Source: Leptolyngbya sp. Heron Island J (GTDB taxonomy: Bacteria; Cyanobacteriota; Cyanobacteriia; Phormidesmidales; Phormidesmidaceae). Taken from it: DNA of 58,437 nt. The translations under genes and the position numbers were made by a program. Where the stretch lies: positions 1-58,437 of the forward strand of contig NZ_AWNH01000109.1 in NCBI RefSeq assembly GCF_000482245.1, in the 5' to 3' direction. The notes under the pieces are model-generated. The model saw only the letters and a list, made by a program, of their open reading frames with translations. It had not been told where the DNA came from and did no database searches. This document shows, piece by piece, positions 18,989 to 28,311 of the stretch (within the stretch, counting starts at the first letter, position 1; the number at the start of each line of letters is the position of its first letter).

Positions 18989-21418
18989 TTACATAGATTC
19001 CAGTAACAAGCCTTGACTGTCTTTCAGTTTAAAACTACCTAAATTTTCTACTGCTAAGCCAGGGCTAGCCAGGGCGATGCGCCACTGAGAGATATCATCT
19101 AACGGCAACCAATCTGCTAGCGTAACGTTGGTAGCGGCTCCCCCCATATGGGTGACCAACACCAATCGTTTAGGGGTCTTATCTTCAGTCTCTGCGGGTT
19201 CACTTCTCATGCCATAGAAAATAGTCTTCTCATCATCGCTGATCCGCTCAAAGCGGTCCTCTGAGTTCAAGTTGTTATTTAGCCAAGGGTGAGCCTGTCG
19301 GTATAGCCGTAGGGCAAGATTAAACCGCGTTTGTTGAGGGTCAAGGTTGGCGATGTAGCGATCAACTCGACAGAGGTCGTGACAGTCCTCCATATAGGCT
19401 TTGGCAAAGGTGCGCAGTGTCTGGGGTGTGATCTGAGCTGGAGAATCGACCTTTGTCGCTAGAAATTCTTTACAGAGTTGCGCCAGGACATCGAGATCAT
19501 AGCCGTCTCCTAAGTCTGTGACGGTTTCTGCAAGCCAGGCCATAAACACACGCAGATTGTCAAAGGTGGTAATGCCCAACTGCTTGAGACGAACAAAGGC
19601 CGTCACATCAGCATAAATCTCGGGTTCAATTTGCCAGTCTAGAAATCTTGCCTCTTCCGCCACTACCTTCAATCCGTAGATATCGTCAGTATTGCGAAAG
19701 AAACACCAGGGGGTTCGCATGGTGGCGTTAAGAAAATCCATCGGTAAGCCTGGACTAAATCCATAGAATAAGAGGGTGACAGCGGGGTTGTCATAGGCCT
19801 GTCTAATTACCTCAGGCATCGTTTTTCCAAGGTTCCAGTTAATGTTTGCTTGGGGATCAACTTGAGTCCCTCGTCGCAGGGTGTCATGGTTGCCACAGCC
19901 AGTGATCCAGTGGCTGCCTTGGGACATCACCTCACAAACCCGCCGCCACTTTTTGTCCCAAAAGTGATTCAGGGCCGGAGTATTGTGGGCAAAAATCAAT
20001 GGCCCCCATTGGTAGACATCAGGTTGTTGTTGGATGACATCCAAATAGGTAGAACTTTCTTCCCAACCCTCCTGAGGCCAGGGTCGACCATCTTCAAAAA
20101 TAGCGAATAGCTGACGCTGGTTACCTCCAATCTCCTGAGGAACACGGCTCATTTCTCGAAGATAGTCGTCATCATAATCAATCTGCCCCGACTGGGGATT
20201 CAGAAATTTAAAGTCTTGAGCACCATCGACTCGAATGCCGTCGGCTCCGGTATTGATCTTGCGCCGCTGCATTTCCAGTAAGAGTGCTCGAACAATAGGA
20301 TTTTGGTGATTCACATCCTGACCATACATATTCGAACCACTAAAGAAATGCCGATTTAGCAAAGCTTTAGCCTGGTTATCAGTATGGCCATAGACCAGGT
20401 CATAGATCACTTGAATGGGGCCGGTCGGAAACAGGTGCAGTGTGGCAATAAAATCCACGAGTTCATCCGGTCGCAGACTCTCCAATAAAGCAGGATTTAT
20501 TGCTGAAGAAGCGGCCAACACAATATCGTAGCCCCAGTTACGGGTGTCGGGCTTATTGAGCGTAATCTTTAGGTGTGCTGAGAGAGAGTTCCCATCTTCA
20601 TCCCAAAAGCCTGGTCTGGTTTTACCTTCGACCTGATATTCCACAATGGGTTCAATCGGGAGCAACTGTACTGCGTCATACCCGATGTAATTTTCTTCTG
20701 CTGGGGTGAGGGGAGTCTGAGTGTTTAACTTGTGGGCAATGCTCTGGTAAAGGTGAGTCAACCCTGCCAGTGAACCGCTCTTAGACGCTGTGCTCACATG
20801 GAGCTGGAGGATATTGCGAGGGGGCAAAACCTTGATGGTATTTGCTTGTTTAGATTGACCAAAGTAAGCCAGGTCGGGACGATGTTTCTGAAGGTGATCA
20901 ATGTCATACAGCTCAGCAGGGGCAAACACGCCATAGGGTAAGGAACAGGCCATGACATCCCCAATCGTCTGCAGTTGGTTCTGAGCATCGACATATCGTA
21001 GCTGATAAAAGCAACCAGCCTGTTCTCGAGTACCGGGGCGCATTCCCGAGAATACACCGCAGAAATAGTCCTGCTGTCTTTTTAAGGGGATGCGATCGCG
21101 ACGAAACGAAATCACCTGCTGGGGCGCTTGAAAATCAATCCGTTCAAGCGGCGTTAACACCTCTAAATAAATGTTTCTAGAATTTTTAATTTGGTAGTGA
21201 TGTGATGTGTCTGTCCATTCTCGATAGCGTCCACCACTGTGGCCGACATCGGGTACCCAAAAAGCAATTTCAGTTAAACCATCCGGACGATAGTAGGCCC
21301 CTAATCGAGTTGCCAGCACCCTAGCCCGGTAAAAGACATCCTCATCTGAATAGGTAAAAGCAGAAACCCAATTTAAGAACTCTTGAGTGGCCTCTTCTAC
21401 CAGAGTAATGTCTGTCAT
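18989..21418 (-). CDS. gghA: GH13-type glycosidase, probable glucosylglycerol hydrolase
   Basis: This 809-residue cytoplasmic enzyme has no signal peptide. GH13 landmarks are present: GADGIRVDGAQDF (nucleophile Asp, about residue 394), AIFEDGRPWP (acid/base Glu, about 441) and TGCGNHDT (NHD, about 506-513). Overall length and the N-terminal region (FWVPDVGHSGGRYREWTD) match my memory of the cyanobacterial Slr1670/GghA family, which splits the compatible solute glucosylglycerol into glucose and glycerol after salt downshift. No ggpS or ggpP gene is visible nearby. If the assignment is wrong, it is another GH13 enzyme acting on a small glucoside. The gene follows the amidase with only 54 bp between them, which hold a nested stem-loop. 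Confidence 0.7.
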   Translation of the reverse strand: MTDITLVEEATQEFLNWVSAFTYSDEDVFYRARVLATRLGAYYRPDGLTEIAFWVPDVGHSGGRYREWTDTSHHYQIKNSRNIYLEVLTPLERIDFQAPQQVISFRRDRIPLKRQQDYFCGVFSGMRPGTREQAGCFYQLRYVDAQNQLQTIGDVMACSLPYGVFAPAELYDIDHLQKHRPDLAYFGQSKQANTIKVLPPRNILQLHVSTASKSGSLAGLTHLYQSIAHKLNTQTPLTPAEENYIGYDAVQLLPIEPIVEYQVEGKTRPGFWDEDGNSLSAHLKITLNKPDTRNWGYDIVLAASSAINPALLESLRPDELVDFIATLHLFPTGPIQVIYDLVYGHTDNQAKALLNRHFFSGSNMYGQDVNHQNPIVRALLLEMQRRKINTGADGIRVDGAQDFKFLNPQSGQIDYDDDYLREMSRVPQEIGGNQRQLFAIFEDGRPWPQEGWEESSTYLDVIQQQPDVYQWGPLIFAHNTPALNHFWDKKWRRVCEVMSQGSHWITGCGNHDTLRRGTQVDPQANINWNLGKTMPEVIRQAYDNPAVTLLFYGFSPGLPMDFLNATMRTPWCFFRNTDDIYGLKVVAEEARFLDWQIEPEIYADVTAFVRLKQLGITTFDNLRVFMAWLAETVTDLGDGYDLDVLAQLCKEFLATKVDSPAQITPQTLRTFAKAYMEDCHDLCRVDRYIANLDPQQTRFNLALRLYRQAHPWLNNNLNSEDRFERISDDEKTIFYGMRSEPAETEDKTPKRLVLVTHMGGAATNVTLADWLPLDDISQWRIALASPGLAVENLGSFKLKDSQGLLLESM

Positions 21419-21435
21419 AGTGCGTATGTTCCAGT

Positions 21436-21472
21436 GGGGGTAGGCTGTTGCTAGGGTAGCAAACTCACCCCC
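21436..21472. promoter_or_regulatory. Nested stem-loop between amidase stop and gghA-like start
   Basis: An outer stem GGGGGT (21436-21441) pairs with ACCCCC (21467-21472), and an inner hairpin TTGCTA-GGG-TAGCAA (21448-21462) is perfect with a three-base loop. It fills most of the 54-bp gap between two minus-strand genes. No T tract follows, so it looks more like an RNA processing or stability element than a complete intrinsic terminator. Confidence 0.5.
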
Positions 21473-22282
21473 TTACGCTGCCCGACTGGGGTACTGATGT
21501 AAATATTCTAAAAAGTGAGCCCAGTTAAAGCTGCGCGGATCTTGTCGAGAGCCAGAGCGGTCAACAGCGGCATGGGTGGTGATGCGTTCTTCAGGAATCG
21601 TAGTGCGGGCGATTAACCAGGCTAGGGATTTATATTGAGCATCCGTATATCCACTATGGCTGAAGGCATTGTCTTGACCGTCGGACGGTGTCACTAAAGA
21701 GATGTGATAGGCGAAGTTATTGACGGATGATGCAAATGCAGGATTGGTGGTGGCCGTTTCAGGACCGTTAGGACCATTGAAGACGGAATTACCGGCACCG
21801 TAGGCTCGTTTTTCGGGAGGCACAATGTAGATGACTGTGCCATCGCGATCAATGATGGTGTGGTAGCTAACCTGGTCTTGATCCCGAGGATGATAGGTCT
21901 GAAACGTATTGATGGCACTGTTAGCACTCCATACGGTTTCATGGAGCACGGCTAGATAGTCTTGATTCAGTGGCTGACCATAAGCATCAACGGTGTAGCG
22001 TTCGCCGTAGTTTGAGGGATCGGCCAATTCAATCCGTTCAGATGGAGTATAAGAGGGGTTGCTGAGATCCGCCGTGTATACAAATCCGTGTTCAACCGAT
22101 GGTGTGGCAGGACTGTCTGTTTGGGAGGCTGCCTCTACGGTTTGTGCTGGGGTAGGGGCGGCGATCACCCGAGGCGGCCCAAAATGCATTCTATAGGTAG
22201 TGGCTAAGATGATGGTGACTACTGTTGCCAGGCAAAAGGTGCCTATATATATTCCGACTTTAAGCCAACGACGATCACCCAT
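21473..22282 (-). CDS. N-acetylmuramoyl-L-alanine amidase (Amidase_2/PGRP fold), membrane-anchored
   Basis: This protein of about 269 residues has one N-terminal membrane segment (VGIYIGTFCLATVVTIIL), a Thr/Pro/Ala linker, and an Amidase_2 domain with the zinc-binding pattern: His in AVLHETVW, HTIIDRDGTVIYIV, and THAAVDRSGSRQDPRSFNW supplying the other ligands. It should cleave the bond between N-acetylmuramic acid and the stem peptide in the periplasm. I start at the ATG 22282; a TTG ten codons upstream is also open. It lies between an ExbB-like channel gene and the GH13 gene on the minus strand. Confidence 0.85.
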   Translation of the reverse strand: MGDRRWLKVGIYIGTFCLATVVTIILATTYRMHFGPPRVIAAPTPAQTVEAASQTDSPATPSVEHGFVYTADLSNPSYTPSERIELADPSNYGERYTVDAYGQPLNQDYLAVLHETVWSANSAINTFQTYHPRDQDQVSYHTIIDRDGTVIYIVPPEKRAYGAGNSVFNGPNGPETATTNPAFASSVNNFAYHISLVTPSDGQDNAFSHSGYTDAQYKSLAWLIARTTIPEERITTHAAVDRSGSRQDPRSFNWAHFLEYLHQYPSRAA

Positions 22283-22479
22283 GGAATTTTGTTGAAAGAA
22301 TCGGATGGTCAAGTGTGTACATGTTCATTGGAGTACTCCCTGAGCTGGAAATACTTCAACAATTATTATTCATTTTTTCTAGAGTATTGGGTTTGCTCCG
22401 ATTATTGAAGTAGCAAAATAGTCAAATCATCCAAATTTATGGGTTTGGTATGGATAATGAGGGTTGATTTCTGGGCGAT

Positions 22480-23124
22480 CTATCGGGTCTGGCGATTTAT
22501 AAATTGGCGATAGTAACGGCGATAGGCAATTTCAATCTGCCCACCGTAATCTGCGATCGCAGCTCGCTGCCGTCGATACAATCCCTGAAAAACATTGGCA
22601 AACAGCAATGTCACCATCGCTACCACCAAGCCAATGGCGGTAGACACCAGTGCTTCACCGATGCCAGCTGTTACGCCAGAAGCCCGAGCAGTACCAACAT
22701 CACCAATCTGAAGCGACGACAGAGCGCGGATTAACCCTAAAATCGTTCCCAGTAGCCCCAGTAACGGTGCCACCCCCACTACAGTTTCAAACACAGTGCC
22801 AAAACGCTTTAGGAGCGGAATTTCAGCCTGAGCCGCACTTTCCAAAGCCAATTTAAACTCATCGGGGGTGGCCTGTTCTAGGGACAGCGCCGCCAAAAAA
22901 ATCCGAACTATCGGTAAAGACGGTTGCTGTTTCAGCTCCTGGATCGCTGCCTTAGGCTGCTGAGCATAGTCCGCCAGGAACGTATTCACCACCCGTTCCT
23001 GATACCGATAAATTTGCCACCAAAACCAGCTGCGTTCCAGAATTAGAGTCACCACCAATACTGACGCAGCTAGCAGTGGCCAAATAACGACGCCACCAGC
23101 CGTAAATAGTTTCGAAATCCCCAC
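22480..23124 (-). CDS. MotA/TolQ/ExbB-type proton channel protein
   Basis: The 214 residues have the ExbB layout: an N-terminal helix (VIWPLLAASVLVVTLIL), a cytoplasmic loop, and two further helices (VVGVAPLLGLLGTILGLI and GIGEALVSTAIGLVVAMVTL) with the typical Thr/Gly-rich proton-path segment. The start is a GTG at 23124 with AGGAAG seven bases upstream. ExbB-type proteins couple proton flow across the inner membrane to outer-membrane transport through an ExbD/TonB partner; no exbD or tonB gene is adjacent here, so the partner must be elsewhere. The gene is followed after about 200 bases by the amidase gene. Confidence 0.88.
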   Translation of the reverse strand: MGISKLFTAGGVVIWPLLAASVLVVTLILERSWFWWQIYRYQERVVNTFLADYAQQPKAAIQELKQQPSLPIVRIFLAALSLEQATPDEFKLALESAAQAEIPLLKRFGTVFETVVGVAPLLGLLGTILGLIRALSSLQIGDVGTARASGVTAGIGEALVSTAIGLVVAMVTLLFANVFQGLYRRQRAAIADYGGQIEIAYRRYYRQFINRQTR

Positions 23125-23739
23125 TTATCGCTTCCTATTGGCAGTTTTGCAGGTGTAACCATTGCTGATTTAGGCGGGAAGCCATTGATCGCAGTCGCTA
23201 TTTACCTTCGTTTTTCAGCCTAATTCGCCCCGAAAATCAGCAATACCGACATTTAATATACCTGGTGATAATAAGTGCCATTGATAAGCATTTCAAGACA
23301 TGTGTTTTTATATCGCATTTTTAATCCTTGTAAACTTATTTGCTGATGGCTTTAGATAGGTGTCAAAAACAATTATTTTCACGTCAGGTTTTCAGTCATC
23401 ATCTACCTAATTACTAATCAATAATTATTTTCTACTTCTTGAGAAGAAATTAAGTTACAGCGATATTGCTTTCATCTCGAAATGCCTCATGTATGATGGA
23501 GTTAAGCGATCTGAACTCGAAAACATGCACATTTCAATTGGCGGTTTAATCAGTGATTAAAGATACTTTAGATTTGTGCGTGATAACATTGCTCTTTCGT
23601 TGATTTTTAACCGCAATTACCCATTTGTAAGCTCTTGATAAAATGCCCCTCTAACGTCCATGAGTAATAGGGGCTCATAAAGGTCGATACTAACCATGTG
23701 TTAGGGATGTCAGTCATAATAAATTGGACAGGATAAATC
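23125..23739. other. 615-bp non-coding, AT-rich region between exbB-like and labA-like genes
   Basis: No credible ORF or tRNA is visible. It must carry the divergent promoters of the ExbB-like gene (minus) and the NYN gene (plus). The clearest structure is an inverted repeat GCCCCT (23645-23650) / AGGGGC (23669-23674), overlapping a competing ATGAG/CTCAT pairing (23660-23678), about 65 bases upstream of the NYN start. Confidence 0.4.
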
Positions 23740-24378
23740 ATGTTGAATCATCGCAATACCCTTAGTCATGACACTGGATTTACGCCAGAGCAAGTGTTAG
23801 AAAATCGCGGTAGAGTAGCCATCTTTATTGATGGCTCAAATTTGTTTTATGCGGCTCTCCAGCTCGGTATTGAAATTGATTACACCAAGCTCCTGTGCCG
23901 CTTAACTGCAGGCTCCAGGTTATTTCGTGCCTTTTTCTACACAGGAGTTGACCGCACCAATGAGAAGCAGCAGGGCTTTCTTCTATGGATGCGTCGCAAC
24001 GGCTACCGTGTGATTGCTAAAGATCTGGTGCAGTTACCTGATGGGTCTAAAAAAGCCAATCTCGATGTTGAGATTGCAGTAGACATGATGGCCCTAGTCG
24101 GCTGTTATGACACGGCTATTTTGGTAAGCGGTGATGGAGATCTGGCCTATGCTGTCGATGCTGCCAGCTATCGCGGTGTTCGGGTAGAAGTGGTTAGTCT
24201 GCGCTCTATGACCAGTGACAGCCTGATTAATGTATCTGATCGATATATCGATTTAGATTGTGTCAAAGATGACATTAAAAAAACTCCACGCAGCCACAGC
24301 AATGGTTATACCTATCGTCCATTAACCGGTCTGAGCGTTGTGGAAGAAGAAGCCGCTGCCACCAGCGAGCCGGGATAA
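23740..24378 (+). CDS. NYN-domain protein, LabA-like (DUF88)
   Basis: This 212-residue protein has a NYN (PIN-like) nuclease fold: RVAIFIDGSNLFYAAL near residue 27, then KANLDVEIAVDMM and TAILVSGDGDLAYAVDAA, supplying the conserved acidic residues expected for metal-dependent RNA cleavage. The C-terminal 40 residues look disordered. Cyanobacterial LabA of this family dampens circadian output; whether this copy does so is not shown. The ATG at 23740 follows AGGA by seven bases. It is separated from lptC by an 8-bp dyad (24413-24437). Confidence 0.85.
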   Translation: MLNHRNTLSHDTGFTPEQVLENRGRVAIFIDGSNLFYAALQLGIEIDYTKLLCRLTAGSRLFRAFFYTGVDRTNEKQQGFLLWMRRNGYRVIAKDLVQLPDGSKKANLDVEIAVDMMALVGCYDTAILVSGDGDLAYAVDAASYRGVRVEVVSLRSMTSDSLINVSDRYIDLDCVKDDIKKTPRSHSNGYTYRPLTGLSVVEEEAAATSEPG

Positions 24379-24412
24379 GCCAATTCCTTTAACCTGTCAT
24401 CTGCAGTGTCTT

Positions 24413-24437
24413 CTTCAGAAAAACTCCCGTTCTGAAG
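24413..24437. repeat. Dyad CTTCAGAA / TTCTGAAG downstream of the labA-like gene
   Basis: The two 8-base arms (24413-24420 and 24430-24437) are perfectly complementary with a nine-base spacer, 35 bases after the NYN stop codon. No T tract follows, so termination is possible but not supported. Confidence 0.4.
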
Positions 24438-24507
24438 GTGGGCAAGATTTAAGATCCGTTAGGATAATCTGGGCGACTAGATTATTTACTGCCATCAAAA
24501 ACGCTGT

Positions 24508-25662
24508 ATGAATAAGTGGTATCGGTTTACGATGATTGCGGTAGGTATTGCTGTGATTGTTGTAGCTGTACGTACCTGTCAATCGTCAAGGGATACCTTA
24601 GAAAGTATCCAGAACCAAGAAAATGCTGGTCAGTCCAATCCGGAACTGACGCTCAAGGACGTCACCCTTGAGCAGCCTGATGATAATGGTGGTTTGCTTT
24701 GGCGCGTTAAAGCCGAAGAAGCTACTTACAGTCCAGATCGCCGTTTGGCCAGTCTTAAATCGCCTGAAGGTGAGCTTTTTCAAGATGGGAAATTGCTATA
24801 TGAGGTTAAAGCGGATCAGGGTGAAATTCGGGAGAATGGCGAGTCAATATTTCTGCAGGGCAATATTGTCGCCGTCAGTCCAGACAATCAGGTTACCCTA
24901 AGGGGCAATAGTCTGGAGTGGACTCCAGAGGAAGACCTATTACTTGTCCGAGATAATATCAGCGGCGATCATCCACAGCTCAAAGCAGCGGCCCAAGAAG
25001 CACGATTGTTTAACAGAACCCAACGTTTGGAGCTACTCAGGGGGGTGATGGCGACCACTCAGCAAGAACCCTGGATCGGGTTTGAGTCAGAAACGCTGAT
25101 CTGGTTGCTAGATGAGGAAAAGCTAGAGACAGATATGCCACTCCAAGTAGAGCAATATGTGGCCAAAGATGATTCCACAGTTACTGATCGTCTCATCGGC
25201 AGGCAAGGCGAGTTTGACTTGATCGAGCAGCGGGCCACATTACGTCAGCAGGTGCAGCTGAATGCGTTGGAAATACCTTTACAAACGAACAGTGACATTG
25301 CCGTTTGGGACACAGTAGACAGTACTGTCGTCATCGACACGCCTGTACAAATACAGTATCCCAGACGAAAAATAACCGCTAATGCCAACCAGGCCCGTCT
25401 CAATTTGAACACGGAGATTCTGGTATTAAATGGCAGCGTACGCTCAGTTGATCAAGAGAGACAATCATTATTAATTGCCGATCAGCTAACTTGGAATATT
25501 GAAACCCAAGATGTGGAAGGGCAAGGTAATGTCAGCTATAGACAGCAAGACCCTGCTGCCACCGTCAACGGTGACCGAGCCGTTGGTAATTTAGATGAGC
25601 AGACAGTGTTAGTAACTGGGAGAAATGTAGTTACTGAGATTGTGCCGTCGGAGCTTCAATAA
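24508..25662 (+). CDS. lptC: LPS export periplasmic protein LptC (cyanobacterial long form)
   Basis: This 384-residue protein has a single N-terminal membrane helix (FTMIAVGIAVIVVAV) followed by a beta-rich periplasmic body made of OstA/LptC-like strands: LEQPDDNGGLLWRVKAEEAT, DQGEIRENGESIFLQGNIVA, VTLRGNSLEWTPEEDLL. LptC joins the LptBFG ABC transporter to the LptA bridge and passes lipopolysaccharide across the periplasm. E. coli LptC is about 190 residues; the longer form with two beta-jellyroll-like halves is usual in cyanobacteria. Its last 32 bases overlap the convergent dacB-like gene. No other lpt gene is present in the window. Confidence 0.85.
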   Translation: MNKWYRFTMIAVGIAVIVVAVRTCQSSRDTLESIQNQENAGQSNPELTLKDVTLEQPDDNGGLLWRVKAEEATYSPDRRLASLKSPEGELFQDGKLLYEVKADQGEIRENGESIFLQGNIVAVSPDNQVTLRGNSLEWTPEEDLLLVRDNISGDHPQLKAAAQEARLFNRTQRLELLRGVMATTQQEPWIGFESETLIWLLDEEKLETDMPLQVEQYVAKDDSTVTDRLIGRQGEFDLIEQRATLRQQVQLNALEIPLQTNSDIAVWDTVDSTVVIDTPVQIQYPRRKITANANQARLNLNTEILVLNGSVRSVDQERQSLLIADQLTWNIETQDVEGQGNVSYRQQDPAATVNGDRAVGNLDEQTVLVTGRNVVTEIVPSELQ

Positions 25663-26971
25663 CCTCATTGCGTTTAGGATCACCCAGACGGTAAGGATTT
25701 TTGTTGAACTGGACTGTTGCCTTAATCTGTTGCGGTACCTGACTAGCTTTTCCCCATTGGTTTTCAAGGGATGCAAGTAAACGGTCCTGATGACCACGCA
25801 GGGTTTCTAGCCCGGAGCCATAGTTAATAATGGCAAACCAGACGGTGCCTTTTTCCTCCGTGGGCAAGGCACCTGCTAAGGCACTGACAACAGCCAAGCT
25901 GCCGGTCTTAACTGAGGCATTGGTCGGCAGGTTGCGGTCGATCAGTGTGCCGATGTCTGTGCCTGCAACGGGAAACAAGTCCGCAAAATTTAAATTCTTG
26001 GTCTGTAGGCGCGTTTGAATGGCTTGCATCAAGACAATCACTGCTCGGGCTGAGAGCTGGTTATCCTCGCCAAGACCAGAACCATTTACCAAACTAATCT
26101 CACCAGGGGTAACTCCAACCTGTTCAGCAATTTTGACTATGTTTGCGGGGCCTCCTGATAAATCCGCAACCATGTCAGCCATCACGTTGTTGCTGTAGAT
26201 ATTCATCGCCTTGAGGATTAAAGCCAGGGGTAGCGATTTATGACGTACTAGCCAACCTGATGCTTGGTTGAGCACTGTTGCAGACGATGCTAGTTTGACG
26301 GACCCTTGGATTTGCAGTGTGGGTCTGGGGGTGCCAGCGGGTAAGGTCACGTACTGTTGCTCGACTGCCCAACCCCAAGTGGCTGAATTCATCGCTTGTT
26401 TAAGCAGTTCTCCTGATTCCAACGGGTTTGTATTGAAATTCATCACAAACCGATCAATCACAACCAGGTTACCTGTGACCTGTTGGATGCCCAGCTGCTG
26501 CAAGGTGTTACCCAGGGCGATGCCTTCTTCCCAGATAAATAGAGGATCGTAGGCTCCTTTGATGATTAGATCACCCTGAAGCGTACCGTTGGTGATAGTG
26601 CCTTGCCAGCCCACAAATGTTTCAAATTGATGATCAATGTTGTAAGTTTCAAGGGCTGCCAAGGTAGTCGCTACTTTAGTTAAAGATGCGGCTGGTAAGC
26701 GTCGAGATTCTTGATGGCGGGCAACCGGATAGCGACCGGCATCGACGGCTACGCTTTGCTGATCAGTCGAAAAGCCTAGATTACTTAAGTCTGCTAGATA
26801 GTTGTCGAGAATAGTCTCAGCTGCTGGATCTGCGGCTAGCTGCTGTTGTAACCAGGGGGATTCCCACGTAGGGCGAATGTCAACATCAGCCAGGTTTGCA
26901 CTGGCAATGGGTTGCCAGGGACGAGGGCCAATTAGGGCAGATATAAAAGCTAGGGAAAAAAGCCAATTCAC
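25631..26971 (-). CDS. dacB: D-Ala-D-Ala carboxypeptidase/endopeptidase, PBP4 type (peptidase S13)
   Basis: This 446-residue protein has an N-terminal signal-like segment and the three S13 motifs: SLTK with nucleophile Ser96 and Lys99, the SNN triad in YSNNVMADM, and KTG in SVKTGSLAVVSALAG. It should trim or cleave peptidoglycan stem peptides in the periplasm. The start is a GTG at 26971 preceding NWLFSLAFISALI. The 3' end overlaps lptC on the opposite strand by 32 bp, so the two transcripts are antisense over that stretch. Confidence 0.9.
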   Translation of the reverse strand: MNWLFSLAFISALIGPRPWQPIASANLADVDIRPTWESPWLQQQLAADPAAETILDNYLADLSNLGFSTDQQSVAVDAGRYPVARHQESRRLPAASLTKVATTLAALETYNIDHQFETFVGWQGTITNGTLQGDLIIKGAYDPLFIWEEGIALGNTLQQLGIQQVTGNLVVIDRFVMNFNTNPLESGELLKQAMNSATWGWAVEQQYVTLPAGTPRPTLQIQGSVKLASSATVLNQASGWLVRHKSLPLALILKAMNIYSNNVMADMVADLSGGPANIVKIAEQVGVTPGEISLVNGSGLGEDNQLSARAVIVLMQAIQTRLQTKNLNFADLFPVAGTDIGTLIDRNLPTNASVKTGSLAVVSALAGALPTEEKGTVWFAIINYGSGLETLRGHQDRLLASLENQWGKASQVPQQIKATVQFNKNPYRLGDPKRNEVIEAPTAQSQ

Positions 26972-27184
26972 GGCGAGAAACTGTCAGCTGTTTTACTGGC
27001 TAAAGATACACTAGGAATCGATCAATGTGGGGATTTAATTGGTGAATTAGTCGCTTGAGTCATCATTATTGGGCACCACTCATCGGACAACAGACGATAA
27101 TAAGCTTGGGCGTGAGTGTTTCGATGGAGCCTACCATTAAAGCCGCAGTCGAATGCTCAGCTAAACGGCAAGGGAGATATAGAT

Positions 27185-27847
27185 ATGGCTAAGGCGGACG
27201 AAAACCAGTGGCTACGACAGTTGCCGCTAGTCGTGGGAAGTATAGGCGGTATCCTGCTGCTGCTCAATAGATTACTAACGCCGGTAGTGACTGACTCCCA
27301 AGCACGTGCCGATGTTGTGGGTGTATTTCTCAGTGCAATTTTGATCCTCACCACTTTGCTCTGGCGACAGATTCAGCCGGTGCCTCCAGAGGCTGTCATC
27401 TTGGAGGGAGAAGAAGGGTTTGAGCTGGCTGATGATTTATCTGATGATGTGGCCACTGAGCTGGCTTGGGCGTCGCACCTATTGCTTACGAATACGGTGA
27501 CTCGGTCTTTAGTGGCTTACTATGACGGTCAGGTGCTGATGCGACGTGGTATTTTGGGGCCTAGCAAAGCTGTTGAAGTTGGGGCCATTTTGAAGCGGGT
27601 GCTGACCCAGAAAAAGCCGGTCTATCTGGTGAGTTTAAAGCTTTATCCTGGCAAACTTGAGTTTAACTATTTACCTGAGAATACTCAGGGAATTATTTGT
27701 CAGCCCATGGGCGATAAGGGGGTATTAATCTTGGGAGCTAATGCGCCACGTAGCTACACCAAACAGGATGAAACCTGGGTAGAAGGCGTTGCTGATAAGC
27801 TAGGGGCAAGTTTAGATGCCCTGGCTGCTAATCAAGTGACGACATGA
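27185..27847 (+). CDS. Cofactor assembly of complex C subunit B (CCB2/CCB4-type)
   Basis: This protein of about 220 residues has two N-terminal membrane segments (LPLVVGSIGGILLLLNRLL and VVGVFLSAILILTTLLW) and a soluble domain with SLVAYYDGQVLMRRGILG and ANAPRSYTKQDETWVEGV. This matches the CCB proteins that help attach heme ci to cytochrome b6 of the b6f complex. I start at ATG 27185 because AGGGAG lies eight bases upstream; an in-frame start at 27116 would add 23 residues lacking family features. It stands alone between divergent dacB and a YciI gene. Confidence 0.8.
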   Translation: MAKADENQWLRQLPLVVGSIGGILLLLNRLLTPVVTDSQARADVVGVFLSAILILTTLLWRQIQPVPPEAVILEGEEGFELADDLSDDVATELAWASHLLLTNTVTRSLVAYYDGQVLMRRGILGPSKAVEVGAILKRVLTQKKPVYLVSLKLYPGKLEFNYLPENTQGIICQPMGDKGVLILGANAPRSYTKQDETWVEGVADKLGASLDALAANQVTT

Positions 27848-27910
27848 GGCGATGGTCTTGTATTCTGGCTATTGTGTTGATGATTTGAGCGGTAACGGGA
27901 GCAAAGATCC

Positions 27911-28180
27911 ATGGCTAAGTTTGTGATGTGGGGTAGCTATTGCGAAAATGCGTTAGAGAAGCGCACTCCCTACCGAGCAGATCATTTAGCTGGTTTGCAG
28001 GATCAAAAAGAGAAAGGTTTGCTGACGTCCTTGGGGCCAACTACCGACAATAGTAAAGTTTTTGGTACCTATGAAGTGGCTGATGAGGCGACCGTTCGGC
28101 AGCTAGTGGAGAATGATCCGTACTGGGTCAATGGTATTTGGACTGAGTACGAAGTTTATGAATGGAATCAGGTGTTTTAG
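27911..28180 (+). CDS. YciI family protein
   Basis: This 89-residue protein has the YCII pattern: the first strand FVMWGSYCENALEKRTPYRA, H-L near residue 25, then LGPTTDNSKVFGTYEV and a C-terminal EYEVYEWNQVF. Members form small ferredoxin-like dimers with mostly unknown function. GGGAG precedes the ATG. It may be co-transcribed with the CCB gene 63 bp upstream. Confidence 0.85.
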   Translation: MAKFVMWGSYCENALEKRTPYRADHLAGLQDQKEKGLLTSLGPTTDNSKVFGTYEVADEATVRQLVENDPYWVNGIWTEYEVYEWNQVF

Positions 28181-28311
28181 TTACAGATTTGGACTCTGCA
28201 GGGGAATGAAGCTAATTACAAGTCTGGTTTAATTCAAATTATCCGGAACTTGATATTGGGTGGATGGGTATACACATATGCGTAGCTAGTAGTTGATGTA
28301 GCTAAACGGAT

